Positions 17,259 through 26,551 of a DNA stretch of 64,000 nt are shown one piece after another; the stretch's first letter is position 1; each line of letters opens with the position of its first letter. The notes beneath the pieces were generated by a model. That model saw nothing but the letters and a program-made list of their open reading frames with translations. It ran no database searches and was not told the origin of the DNA. Where the stretch lies: positions 1 to 64,000 of the forward strand of contig NZ_FNHX01000003.1 in the NCBI RefSeq assembly GCF_900103405.1, in the 5' to 3' direction. The DNA comes from Polaromonas sp. JS666 (GTDB lineage: Bacteria; Pseudomonadota; Gammaproteobacteria; Burkholderiales; Burkholderiaceae_C). Made by a program: the position numbers and the translations under genes.

Positions 17259-18092
17259 ATGCGGCATGCAGCGATAGCCCCGGTGGCGCCCGGCTGGGAC
17301 AGCCACGTGCATGTGTTCGATGCCCAGGCGCCCGTGGCCGCGGGCCACTACCGCCCTGTGCACCGGCCGCTGGCCGACATTGAGGAACTGGCCCAGGCCT
17401 ACGGCTTCGGCCACCTGGTGCTGGTGCAGCCCAGCGTCTACGGCACCGACAACAGCGTGCTGCTCGGCGCGCTGCGCGCCGGCCGGGGCCGGCACCGCGG
17501 CGTGGTGGTGCTGCCGCCCTCGGTGGACGACGCGACGCTGGCCGACATGCATGCGCTGGGCGTGCGCGGCGTGCGTTTTAACCTGGTGTCGCCCGTCGGC
17601 GACAGCCTGAAAGCGGCGCAGGGCGGCGCGGCGGAGCGCTTCCAGGCCCTGGCGCCGCGCCTGCGCGCCCTGGGCTGGCATGTGCAGTGGTACGCCTCGC
17701 CCGAGGACCTGCCGGCGATCGCGGCCCTGCATGCCGCCCACCCGGTGCCCGCGGTGCTGGACCATCTCGCGGGCATGCACGCGGGGATTGGGCCCGGCCA
17801 CCCGGCCTGGCGCGCGCTGGAGCAGCTCACGGCCCAGGATGCCTGGGTCAAGCTTTCGGGCTGGTACCGCCTGGGCGCGCAGGCGCCGTATGAGGCGCTT
17901 TATGACGTGGTCCGGCGAATGGCGGCGCTGTTCGGCCGGCGCCTGGTCTGGGGCTCCGACTGGCCGCATACCGCTTTCGCGCCCGATGCACTGCCGGCCT
18001 ATGCCAGCACCTGGGAGCCCGTGTCGCGCGCGCTGACAACGGTTCAAAAGCAATGCGCCCGGGAGCAGGCGCCGGCCGCCCTGTACGGCTGA
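17259..18092 (+). CDS. amidohydrolase-family (PF04909-like) hydrolase
   Basis: 277 residues in a metal-dependent TIM-barrel fold. The N-terminal metal motif is DSHVHVFD (His16, His18), a central histidine lies in VLDHLAGMH, and the C-terminal RLVWGSDWPH gives the catalytic Asp. The layout resembles 2-pyrone-4,6-dicarboxylate hydrolase (LigI) and related lactonases. With a TctC carboxylate receptor directly upstream, a role in hydrolysing a lactone or carboxylated intermediate is plausible but not shown. Confidence 0.85.
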   Translation: MRHAAIAPVAPGWDSHVHVFDAQAPVAAGHYRPVHRPLADIEELAQAYGFGHLVLVQPSVYGTDNSVLLGALRAGRGRHRGVVVLPPSVDDATLADMHALGVRGVRFNLVSPVGDSLKAAQGGAAERFQALAPRLRALGWHVQWYASPEDLPAIAALHAAHPVPAVLDHLAGMHAGIGPGHPAWRALEQLTAQDAWVKLSGWYRLGAQAPYEALYDVVRRMAALFGRRLVWGSDWPHTAFAPDALPAYASTWEPVSRALTTVQKQCAREQAPAALYG

Positions 18093-18166
18093 TCGCCCCC
18101 TGGGGCGGCCCCGAGCCCGGAGTGGCTTAAAATCACGGGCTACGCCATTTTTAACCGGAGTTCTCC

Positions 18167-18328
18167 ATGCCCAAGAAAATCAGAGTCGAAGCCGACATCT
18201 GCGCCCCAAAGCCAGTCCCTCCCAAGGGCTACACCATCACCACCGGCCGTGGCCAGAAGATCAGCCTGGAGCGTGGTTCGCACACCCGCAGCAAAAAGAA
18301 CCCAGGCAAGCGTCCCCACCAGGGTTGA
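18167..18328 (+). CDS. 53-residue basic micro-protein
   Basis: The frame runs from ATG 18167 to TGA 18326-18328, preceded by a good ribosome site (CCGGAG, 7 bp before the ATG) and followed within 50 bp by a terminator. The peptide begins MPKKIRVEADICAPKP and ends KKNPGKRPHQG, rich in Lys, Arg, Gly and Pro with one Cys. The tidy monocistronic unit argues for a real gene. I do not recognise a family. Confidence 0.6.
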   Translation: MPKKIRVEADICAPKPVPPKGYTITTGRGQKISLERGSHTRSKKNPGKRPHQG

Positions 18329-18364
18329 GCCGGTTTTACTGATGCGGCCCCAGAGGCTGCGTCC

Positions 18365-18393
18365 AAAAAAGCGCCCCCTCAGGGCGCTTTTTT
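18365..18393. terminator. bidirectional terminator after micro-protein gene
   Basis: Stem GCGCCC (18371-18376) and GGGCGC (18382-18387) with a 5-nt loop, preceded by six A and followed by six T. Confidence 0.85.
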
Positions 18394-18539
18394 CATGGTC
18401 CAGAGGTGACGCTCGATGAGTTTGGCTCAAATACCGGTCAATTCAGAGAAAAGATCTGGACTTGCAGTAGAAACGCCTCTTGACGGGAATCGGCCTTGAT
18501 TTCTAATCGCCTTTGAAATCATCGGAGGGGATTAAAAAA

Positions 18540-19541
18540 ATGTTGCCCAGAATTGCAGTGTTCCTGGCCCTGGGGTTGGGATGTTTTTCCATTTCAAGCG
18601 CCCAGCCGCTTGCAAACCCGATTGCAACAAGGCAGATAGGAACGCCGAACGCATTCCCGATGGCGATCTACAAAAACATCAAAGTGCAGGATTTGAATCA
18701 AATCCTGACTGATTCGTTTGTGGAATCCGGCTTCACCCTGCTTGCCGCAAAAAAAGACGCAGACAGTGCCACGGTCTTCCGGTTTTCTTATCCCGTGGAC
18801 AAGAATGGCAAATACGGCGTTGTGATTTTTGGATTCAAGGTAGATGGCACCGTTGTCAATGGCCGGTGCATGAACTGTTTTTTGCGATGGGGAAAAATAC
18901 AGGACGAAACGGACATCGGGAAATTTCCATGGATGGTCCAGTACGACCTGAGCAGCAGGCTCTACCCGGACATTGACCAGGCGTATTCGTCCATCAAAAA
19001 CAAATCCCTGAACTACCTGGATCCCCAGCGCGGGTTTGATTACAAAAACGCATGGGGCGGAGAGCGTAATCGCTGGACTTACGACAACTCCTATGTCAAG
19101 GTCAAACTGCCGGATCTGAAGCGGGAGTGGGTCCGCGCCCTCACTGATTCCGGTTTCATCCTGTTACGCGACAGCAATCCTGCCGCCGATGCCTCTGATT
19201 CTGTTGTGGATTTTTCATTTCCCATCGACAGCGATAAACCCGGTGGGGTGGTTTATTCCATTCAATTCCGGAGCCAGTTTGATGCCGATGGGCTTTGCTA
19301 CCCTTGTGAAGCCAGCCCGTGGTATGACCCCTACCAGACGTTGCCGCCCGCTGGTTTGTCTGCCATGCCCGGCAGGCTGACGCTGGCTTCGCGGTTTGAG
19401 GCCGGCCTCAACAGCGCATACGAGCAGATCAAGGCGTCGACGGAACGCAATCTTCGGCCAAGAACCCAATTCACCCGACCGCCAAAATACGTTCCACCTG
19501 GCTCTCCGCGGCCGCCTCCAGTCCCTATGGTTGTGACATGA
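18540..19541 (+). CDS. secreted protein with duplicated CxxC domain, unknown family
   Basis: 333 residues. ATG 18540 has an excellent ribosome site (GGAGGGG) and starts a Sec signal peptide (LPRIAVFLALGLGCFSISSAQ). Two similar halves follow. The first (~45-125) contains DLNQILTDSFVESGFTLL and ends in a CMNC pair. The second (~205-275) contains DLKREWVRALTDSGFILL and ends in a CYPC pair. The C-terminus is proline-rich. The stop overlaps the next start (ATGA), so the two are translationally coupled. Codon use looks more AT-rich than neighbours, hinting at acquisition. The function is unknown. Confidence 0.7.
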   Translation: MLPRIAVFLALGLGCFSISSAQPLANPIATRQIGTPNAFPMAIYKNIKVQDLNQILTDSFVESGFTLLAAKKDADSATVFRFSYPVDKNGKYGVVIFGFKVDGTVVNGRCMNCFLRWGKIQDETDIGKFPWMVQYDLSSRLYPDIDQAYSSIKNKSLNYLDPQRGFDYKNAWGGERNRWTYDNSYVKVKLPDLKREWVRALTDSGFILLRDSNPAADASDSVVDFSFPIDSDKPGGVVYSIQFRSQFDADGLCYPCEASPWYDPYQTLPPAGLSAMPGRLTLASRFEAGLNSAYEQIKASTERNLRPRTQFTRPPKYVPPGSPRPPPVPMVVT

Positions 19542-20581
19542 ACCTGCACTGGTCGGTCGATACCGCCAATCACGGCCCACTCCTCTACGGACCGTGGTTT
19601 GACAGGCTGTTTCTCTTTGGCACGGTCGGCATTGCGCTGGTCCTGGGCGCTTTGGCGATGATCTCGCCGGCGATGTTTTTGGCGGTAGTGCTGGTCGACG
19701 TCTGGCTGTTCGCCAGCCCCCACGTCATTGCCACCTACACCCGCATCGGGTTTGACAAAGCCCATGTCAAAAAGCACTGGTTCCTGATTTTTGGTTTGCC
19801 GCCCATCGTGCTTGTCGGGGTCACGATGGTCGCGCTGGCCTATGAGCTGGGCGGCCTGTTCACCCTGTACTTCATTGCGCAGACCTACCATGTCACCCGG
19901 CAGTCGTTCGGCATTGCAAGGGCGTACAGAAGGGCCGACCCGCAGGCCACGGGCCCGGATCGTTTGTCGGAAAGCCTGATCTATCTCTTCCCGCTTTGGG
20001 GCTTGATGCACCGGTGTACAACGGCCCCTGAATTCTTTTATAGCTACCCCATCTATCTTCCAGCCGTTGACGCCGCACTGGCTGACGCAACAGGCATAGT
20101 CGCGGTCCTTGCCGCCGCATGGTGGGCGTATCGGCAGATACGCCTTGCGCTGGCGGGGCGGCTTAACGCAAGGCACAGCCTGTTTGTGGCATCGCACCTG
20201 CTTGTCATCAGCGTGGCCTACCTGTGGGTCACGGACATCACGTCAGGGTGGCTGGTGGTCAATATCTGGCACAACCTGCAATACCTGCTGTTTGTCTGGC
20301 TGCAGAATGTCCGTCGCGATGCGCAACGGCCAGGTGCGGCCTGCGAGCGGTCCATTCACGGCCAAGACCTCGAGCGACTGACGAGGCCGCTAAGGAGTGC
20401 GGGTAAATACCTCGCACTGTGTTTGGTGGTGGGGGCGGCCATGTACCAGGCACTGTCGGTGGCCGGCCAGCAACTGGTCTGGCTGGGACTGCCCACCGTG
20501 TTCATCCTGCATTTCACCGTGAATTTCCACCACTACCTGGTAGACGGCGTGATCTGGAAAAGACCTAAACCCGGCGCGTGA
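19538..20581 (+). CDS. polytopic membrane protein with conserved-looking histidines, unknown function
   Basis: 347 residues with about eight hydrophobic segments (for example LFLFGTVGIALVLGALAM, IFGLPPIVLVGVTMVALAY, YLALCLVVGAAMYQALS). Histidines fall at membrane borders in the motifs FASPHVIATY, QTYHVTRQSFG, NIWHNLQYLLF and NFHHYLVDGVIW, a pattern suggesting metal, heme or diiron binding. It is coupled by a 4-bp overlap to the secreted CxxC protein, so they probably act together at the inner membrane. I do not recognise the family. Confidence 0.65.
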   Translation: MNLHWSVDTANHGPLLYGPWFDRLFLFGTVGIALVLGALAMISPAMFLAVVLVDVWLFASPHVIATYTRIGFDKAHVKKHWFLIFGLPPIVLVGVTMVALAYELGGLFTLYFIAQTYHVTRQSFGIARAYRRADPQATGPDRLSESLIYLFPLWGLMHRCTTAPEFFYSYPIYLPAVDAALADATGIVAVLAAAWWAYRQIRLALAGRLNARHSLFVASHLLVISVAYLWVTDITSGWLVVNIWHNLQYLLFVWLQNVRRDAQRPGAACERSIHGQDLERLTRPLRSAGKYLALCLVVGAAMYQALSVAGQQLVWLGLPTVFILHFTVNFHHYLVDGVIWKRPKPGA

Positions 20582-20607
20582 CGCATCCGGCGCGGGCCCG
20601 GCCGGTT

Positions 20608-21636
20608 TCAGCGCTCGAGCGCAGCCGCCATGCGGTGCGGCATGAGGCGTTCGCGTGGCGCCGCGCCGCCCCACAGGCTCAGCATCAGGTCCACGATGAC
20701 CGGTCCGAAATCCTGGTGCGGAATTTCGACCGAGGTGAGCCACGGGGCGAGCCAGGCATTGATCGGGTTGCCGTCGATGCCGACCAGCTCGCAGTCGCCG
20801 GGCACCCGGATCCCGCTCTCGCGGGCCACGCGGTGCAGCCCATAGGCGACCTGGTCGCTGATGCACATCGCGCCACGCGGCCAGGCACCGGGCGCCGCGA
20901 ACTGGGCCGCGGCGGCGTAGCCGATTTCCAGGTGCGAGATGCCGGGGGCCTCCACCCGGCGGATCCGGTCGGCTGACAAGCCCCTGGCGACGGCCCGCTC
21001 GCAAAAGCCCTGCACGCGTTCCCGGGTCGTGGACGATCCGCGCGACGGAAATACCACGGCCGGCGCGTCGATGCCGCGGTCGAGCAGGTAGTCTGCGGCG
21101 GCGGCGCCGGCCGCCAGGTTGTCAGGCCCCACGAAGGCGCAGGTGCCGAACGGGCTGCGCCGGCTCACGAAGACCATGGGCGCACCGCGCTCCACGAAGT
21201 CGCGCAGGCCGTCACTGGGCTGCGCCGCGACCATCACGTAGCCCTGCACGACCTGCGAACGCATGGCGTTGAGATAGTCGTCCTGCAGCTCAGGCCGGTC
21301 GTGCGTGTCGCACAGGATCATGGTGTAGCCGGCCTCGCGCAGCGCGGCCTCGGTGGAGGCGGCCAGCGTGGCCATCACCGGGTTGTCAAGGTTGGCGGCC
21401 AGCATCGCGACCAGGCGGCTCTCACGGCTGCGTAGCGCGCGCCCCAGCTGGTTCGGGTGGTAGCCCACGGTCTTGATCGCCTCGCGCACGCGCGCCAGCG
21501 TTTCCGGCGAAGCCCGCCGGGTTTCGCCGTTCACGATGCGCGAGACGGTGGAGATGGAGACGCCGGCCTGCACGGCGACTTCGCTCAGCGAAACCGGGCC
21601 GACGCCCTTGCGCCTGCGCGGGGTGTCGTCGGTCAT
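20608..21636 (-). CDS. LacI-family transcriptional regulator
   Basis: 342 residues. The N-terminal helix-turn-helix and hinge (VSLSEVAVQAGVSISTVSRI, VGYHPNQLGRALRSRES) precede a type I periplasmic-binding-protein-like effector domain (LVAMLAANLDNPVMATLA, GIDGNPINAWLAPWLTSVEI). It is divergent from the sugar ABC operon, and two palindromic operators lie in the shared 398-bp region. It probably represses the transport/GH31 operon until an alpha-glucoside-type inducer is present. Confidence 0.93.
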   Translation of the reverse strand: MTDDTPRRRKGVGPVSLSEVAVQAGVSISTVSRIVNGETRRASPETLARVREAIKTVGYHPNQLGRALRSRESRLVAMLAANLDNPVMATLAASTEAALREAGYTMILCDTHDRPELQDDYLNAMRSQVVQGYVMVAAQPSDGLRDFVERGAPMVFVSRRSPFGTCAFVGPDNLAAGAAAADYLLDRGIDAPAVVFPSRGSSTTRERVQGFCERAVARGLSADRIRRVEAPGISHLEIGYAAAAQFAAPGAWPRGAMCISDQVAYGLHRVARESGIRVPGDCELVGIDGNPINAWLAPWLTSVEIPHQDFGPVIVDLMLSLWGGAAPRERLMPHRMAAALER

Positions 21637-22034
21637 CGCTGCGGGCGGCAGGCCTGCCGGGTCTGGGCGCCGCAGCGAATGTTGGGTTGGCGCGAAGGCC
21701 GGTCATGCGGCTGGCGAGGCGGGAGTCCGGCGAGTGGAAAGCGAGGCATCGATGGGGCGTATTGTGGGAAAACAAAGGGCGACGGCGGCCGGCCGACCGG
21801 CGGCGCGGCCGGTGCATGCCAGCAACTACATATAACCGAGAAAGCCGCCACAGACAAGTATGGCAAACGATTGCCAATCGTTGGCAAACGTTTGCCATAA
21901 TAGCCCAAAGCCGACAACAATCGCAAGACGACGGCACAAGAAGACATGGTTTTCACCTCGCCGGCCGCCGGCGCGCATTCCTGAAGCCGACGACCGATCG
22001 GCCCCACCTTCCTTTTTTCCAGAAAGAGACAAAC
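21637..22034. promoter_or_regulatory. 398-bp divergent control region between lacI and sugar ABC operon
   Basis: It carries no convincing gene. The half next to the ABC operon holds palindromic operators at 21861-21897, directly followed by CATAAT (21896-21901), a possible -10 element. I see no clear -35 at ideal distance (TTGCCA at 21871 would give a 19-bp spacer). The lacI-proximal half shows nothing obvious. Confidence 0.6.
21861..21897. promoter_or_regulatory. two LacI-type operators, 21 bp apart
   Basis: Operator 1 has arms TGGCAA and TTGCCA around ACGA (21861-21876). Operator 2 is a perfect 16-bp palindrome with half TGGCAAAC (21882-21897). Centres are 21 bp apart, two helical turns. 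A third, overlapping repeat TTGCCAA-TCG-TTGGCAA (21871-21887) bridges them. Confidence 0.8.
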
Positions 22035-23324
22035 ATGAACTTCCAGCTTCGTTCTCTCGCCAGGCACGCCATGCGCGCCGGCCTCCTGGGCGCCGCCGTC
22101 GCCACGCTGGGCACCAGCGCCTTCGCCGACATCCGTGTCATGTGCTACCAGGACGGCAATGAATGTGATGTCACGGCCGACCTGATCAAGCGCTATGAAG
22201 CCCAGAACGCCGGCGCCAAGGTGATCCTTGACGTGGTGCCCTACAAGACCGTGGTTGAGCAGCTGCCCGTGCAGCTCGCGGCCGGCCAGGGCCCCGACAT
22301 CGCGCGAGTCGCCGAGATCGGCGGCCTGTCGAAGAACTACATCGACATCAGCGCCTATGTGAAGGACCGCAAGTACTGGGAAGACAACTTCGGCAGCACC
22401 TTGCCCTGGATGCGCAACAAGGCGGGCGACAAGGGCATTTACGGTTTCCTGTCGCAGATGACCATGACCGGCCCCTTCGTCAACAAGACCTTGTTCGAGC
22501 AGGCCAAGGTGCCCATGCCCGGCCCCAAGGCCACCTGGGAAGAGTGGGCCGATGCGGCGCGCAAGGTGGCCAAGGCCACGCAGACCCCGGCCGCCATGGC
22601 CTGGGACCGCTCGGGCCACCGCTTCGCGGGCCCGGCCGTCAGCTACGGCGCGAAGATCTTCGACGCCAAGGGCAACCTCACGGTTGATGCGGGCTACAAG
22701 ACCGCCGTGGGCAAGTTCGTCGGCTGGCACAAGGACGGCACCATGCTCAAGGACGTCTGGGGCGGCTCGGGCGGCTCCAGCTATGCCGATGCCGTGGGTG
22801 AATTCAAGAACGGCCGTGTGGTGATGATCCTGTCGGGTTCATGGCAGATCAACCGCATGCAAAAGGAAATCGGCAATGCCTTCGACTGGGTCGCCGTGCC
22901 CAACCCTTGCGGCCCCGCGGCCTGCTCGGGCATGCCCGGCGGCGCGGCCTGGGTGGCGCTCAAGACCACCAAGTCTCCCAAGGAGGTCGGCCGCTTCCTG
23001 GACTTCATGGCGCAGGAAGCCAATGTCGCTGAATTCGCGTCGCGCACCAACACCATTCCGGCCCACGCCGGGGTGGCCAAGCGGGGCCTGGCGTACACCA
23101 GTGCGGGCCCGGCCGCCAAGGCGGCGCTGACCGTCTTTACCAACGGCACTGGCACCATCGCGGCCCCGGCCTACGCGCTGCAGGGCTACAAGTACAACCG
23201 CGCCCTGATGCTGCCGACCGTGACCCGCGTCACCCAGGCCATCGTGGGGGAAATCAGCGTGGATGAGGCCGTGACCAAGATCGGCACCGACATGGCCGAG
23301 GCGGTCAAACAAGCTGAGAAGTAG
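22035..23324 (+). CDS. sugar ABC transporter substrate-binding protein (family 1; AglE/UgpB-like)
   Basis: 429 residues. A signal peptide (MRAGLLGAAVATLGTSAFA) leads into a family 1 extracellular solute-binding fold: DVVPYKTVVEQLPVQLAAGQ, GPDIARVAEIGG, and a C-terminal SRTNTIPAHAG region. ATG 22035 follows an AAAGAGA ribosome site. The frame is open further upstream but would encode operator DNA, so that extension is rejected. It is the first gene of an operon with two permeases, an ATPase and a GH31 glycosidase, which suggests capture of an alpha-linked oligosaccharide. Confidence 0.9.
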   Translation: MNFQLRSLARHAMRAGLLGAAVATLGTSAFADIRVMCYQDGNECDVTADLIKRYEAQNAGAKVILDVVPYKTVVEQLPVQLAAGQGPDIARVAEIGGLSKNYIDISAYVKDRKYWEDNFGSTLPWMRNKAGDKGIYGFLSQMTMTGPFVNKTLFEQAKVPMPGPKATWEEWADAARKVAKATQTPAAMAWDRSGHRFAGPAVSYGAKIFDAKGNLTVDAGYKTAVGKFVGWHKDGTMLKDVWGGSGGSSYADAVGEFKNGRVVMILSGSWQINRMQKEIGNAFDWVAVPNPCGPAACSGMPGGAAWVALKTTKSPKEVGRFLDFMAQEANVAEFASRTNTIPAHAGVAKRGLAYTSAGPAAKAALTVFTNGTGTIAAPAYALQGYKYNRALMLPTVTRVTQAIVGEISVDEAVTKIGTDMAEAVKQAEK

Positions 23325-23356
23325 GCACACCCCCGTGGCGCGCACTGCGTGCGCGC

Positions 23357-23412
23357 CTCCCCCCTTGCAGGGGGCGACAGCTGCGGCCCGGCAAAGCCGG
23401 TTCCGCGCTGTC
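23357..23412 (+). repeat. dispersed two-hairpin intergenic repeat, copy A
   Basis: It contains hairpin 1 (CCCCC-TTGCA-GGGGG) and hairpin 2 (CCGGC-AAA-GCCGG) followed by TTCCGCG. Related copies lie near 50750-50800 (inverted) and 57904-57955. It sits between the binding-protein gene and the first permease gene, where a stem could tune relative expression. Confidence 0.75.
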
Positions 23413-23468
23413 ACTGGCATAAGGCCGGGGCGTAGCGAGTGCCCTTGGGACAGTAGATCGGAGTCGGT

Positions 23469-24458
23469 ATGTCAGTCTTTTCGGCCTTTCTGGGCTTTTT
23501 GTTCAACCTGTTCGAGCCGGTTTTCCGGCTGGGCCAGAAATGGCTGGGCGCATCGCGCATAGGCTGGCTTTTTGTCGGGCCCAACCTGGTGATCATCAGC
23601 ATCTTCACCTTTTTGCCCATCGTGGTGAACCTGGTGTATGCGGTGACCGGCGGGGTGAACCTGCTGCCCACACAGCGGCCTTTCACGGGGCTGGAGAATT
23701 TCGCCATCCTGCTCGAATGCCGCGACTATGCGGACCTGCAGACTTGCCGCACCGACATCTTCTGGCGCTCCATTGCCAACACGGTCAAGTTCAGCCTGAT
23801 CCAGGTGGCCTTGATGGTGTTTTTCTCGCTGGCCACGGCCCTGGTGCTGAACCGAAAAATCATAGGCCGCGGTTTTTGGCGCGGCGTGTTCTTCTACCCG
23901 GTGCTGCTGTCGCCGGTGGTGGTGGCGCTGATCTGGAAATGGCTGCTGCAAAGCCAGGGCGTGTTCAATGCCGGCTTGGTGGCCATGGGCGGCTCGCCCA
24001 TGGACTGGCTGCTGGACAGGCACTGGGCCTTCTTCTGGGTGGTGGTGGTGTCGATCTGGGCCCACATGGGTTTTTACACGCTGATCCTGCTGGCCGGCCT
24101 GCAGGCCATTCCGAAAGACGTGTATGAAGCCGCCGAGATGGATGCCGCGCCGCCCTGGCGCGTGCTCAGGCGCATCACGCTGCCGCTGCTCATGCCCAAC
24201 CTGATCGTGGTGCTCGTGCTGGTGATGATCCGCGCGGTGCAGAGTTTTGACGAGGTCTTTGTGCTCACCGGCGGCGGCCCGGGCTCGGCCACCACCTTTA
24301 TCGTGCAGTACATCTACCAGACCGGCTTTGCCGAGCAGATCCATCTCTACGGCCTGGCGGCAGCGGCCTCGCTGATCCTGGCCGCCGGCCTGATGGCCCT
24401 GACGCTTGCGCAGCTGCGACTGTCCAAAGCCGGTGAGGCCGGCAAGACCAAAAAATAA
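23469..24458 (+). CDS. sugar ABC transporter permease (AglF/UgpA-like)
   Basis: 329 residues, about six membrane helices plus an extra N-terminal segment (residues ~1-35) before GWLFVGPNLVIISIFTFLP. The EAA loop reads YEAAEMDAAPPWRVLRRITLPLL, typical of carbohydrate uptake permeases. The loop between the first two helices is longer than in MalF-like minimal forms and contains two cysteines. It partners with the next permease. Confidence 0.9.
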   Translation: MSVFSAFLGFLFNLFEPVFRLGQKWLGASRIGWLFVGPNLVIISIFTFLPIVVNLVYAVTGGVNLLPTQRPFTGLENFAILLECRDYADLQTCRTDIFWRSIANTVKFSLIQVALMVFFSLATALVLNRKIIGRGFWRGVFFYPVLLSPVVVALIWKWLLQSQGVFNAGLVAMGGSPMDWLLDRHWAFFWVVVVSIWAHMGFYTLILLAGLQAIPKDVYEAAEMDAAPPWRVLRRITLPLLMPNLIVVLVLVMIRAVQSFDEVFVLTGGGPGSATTFIVQYIYQTGFAEQIHLYGLAAAASLILAAGLMALTLAQLRLSKAGEAGKTKK

Positions 24459-24478
24459 CCCAGAAATAGGAAACGGTG

Positions 24479-25534
24479 ATGGCAAATTTCTTCACCCGCA
24501 CCAAGGGCCGCAAATACGGCGGTACCCACCTGCATTGGACCGACTGGGTCTCTTACGCCTACCTGCTGGCCGGCCTGATCGTGATGTTCGGCCCGGTGCT
24601 CTGGCTGGTGATGTCGTCCTTCAAGACTGAAAGCGCGCTGAGCCAGTTCCCGCCGACCTTTCTGCCCTACAGCCAGAAGGAAGTGGTGGTGGCCGGTTAC
24701 GACAAGCCCCTGCCGCTGTTCCAGGCCAGGGACGAACAGGGCAAGACCCGCGAGCTGGCCCAGGTGCGCCGCATAGGCCTGGTCGCCACCATGGTCGACC
24801 CTGCGGCGCCGCAGACCGAGCTGCGCGTCAACATCAATGACCGCAAGCCGGTCAATGAACTTAAATTCGCCGGCGGCAACTACACCGAGCTGTTCGGCAA
24901 GTTCGCCTTCGGCACCTATTTGTGGAACAGCGTGTTCATCACCGTGGTGGCCACCCTGCTCACGCTGCTGTTCAACTCCATGGCGGCCTTCGCGCTGTCC
25001 AAGTACCAGTTCACCGGGCAGAAAACGGTCTTCGTGCTGATCATCGCCACGCTGATGATCCCGCCCACCATCATCCTGGTGCCGGCCTTCCTGGTGATCT
25101 CGGAACTGAACCTGCTCAACAACCTCTGGGGCGTGATCCTGCCCGCGGTGGCCACGCCCACCGGCGTGTTCCTGCTGCGCCAGTACATGCTGACCATTCC
25201 CGACGAGCTGCTGGAAGCCGCGCGCATGGACAACGCCAGCGAGTGGCGCATCTACTGGAAGATCATCCTGCCGCTGGCCGCGCCGGCCATGGCGGTGCTG
25301 GCCATCTTCTCTTTCATGTGGCGCTGGAACGATTTCCTCTGGCCGCTGATCGTGCTGTCCAAATCTGAGCACTTCACCCTGCAGCTCGCGCTCAACGCCT
25401 TCCAGGGCGAACTCAACACGCAGTGGCATTACCTGCTGGCGATGACCGTGATCACCTTGATCCCGATCACCCTGGTCTTCGCCTTCCTGCAGAAATACAT
25501 CGCCACCGGCATTGCCAGTGCCGGCGTCAAATAA
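24479..25534 (+). CDS. sugar ABC transporter permease (AglG-like, with long periplasmic insert)
   Basis: 351 residues, longer than the ~275 of MalG/UgpE. After the first helix (YLLAGLIVMFGPVLWLVMSS) there is a ~100-residue extracytoplasmic stretch (FPPTFLPYSQKEVVVAGYDK ... ELKFAGGNYTELFGKF) before the usual core. The EAA loop is LLEAARMDNASEWRIYWKIILPL. This long insert is a feature I associate with AglG-type alpha-glucoside permeases. The start is ATG 24479; a GTG one codon earlier is possible. Confidence 0.9.
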   Translation: MANFFTRTKGRKYGGTHLHWTDWVSYAYLLAGLIVMFGPVLWLVMSSFKTESALSQFPPTFLPYSQKEVVVAGYDKPLPLFQARDEQGKTRELAQVRRIGLVATMVDPAAPQTELRVNINDRKPVNELKFAGGNYTELFGKFAFGTYLWNSVFITVVATLLTLLFNSMAAFALSKYQFTGQKTVFVLIIATLMIPPTIILVPAFLVISELNLLNNLWGVILPAVATPTGVFLLRQYMLTIPDELLEAARMDNASEWRIYWKIILPLAAPAMAVLAIFSFMWRWNDFLWPLIVLSKSEHFTLQLALNAFQGELNTQWHYLLAMTVITLIPITLVFAFLQKYIATGIASAGVK

Positions 25535-25549
25535 ACCGAGGACTCTTTC

Positions 25550-26547
<998 letters not shown>

Positions 26548-26551
<4 letters not shown>

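Noticed and set aside
21687-22034. N-terminal extension of the sugar-binding protein
   Set aside because: It would translate through the LacI operators and bury the signal peptide; ATG 22035 has its own ribosome site.
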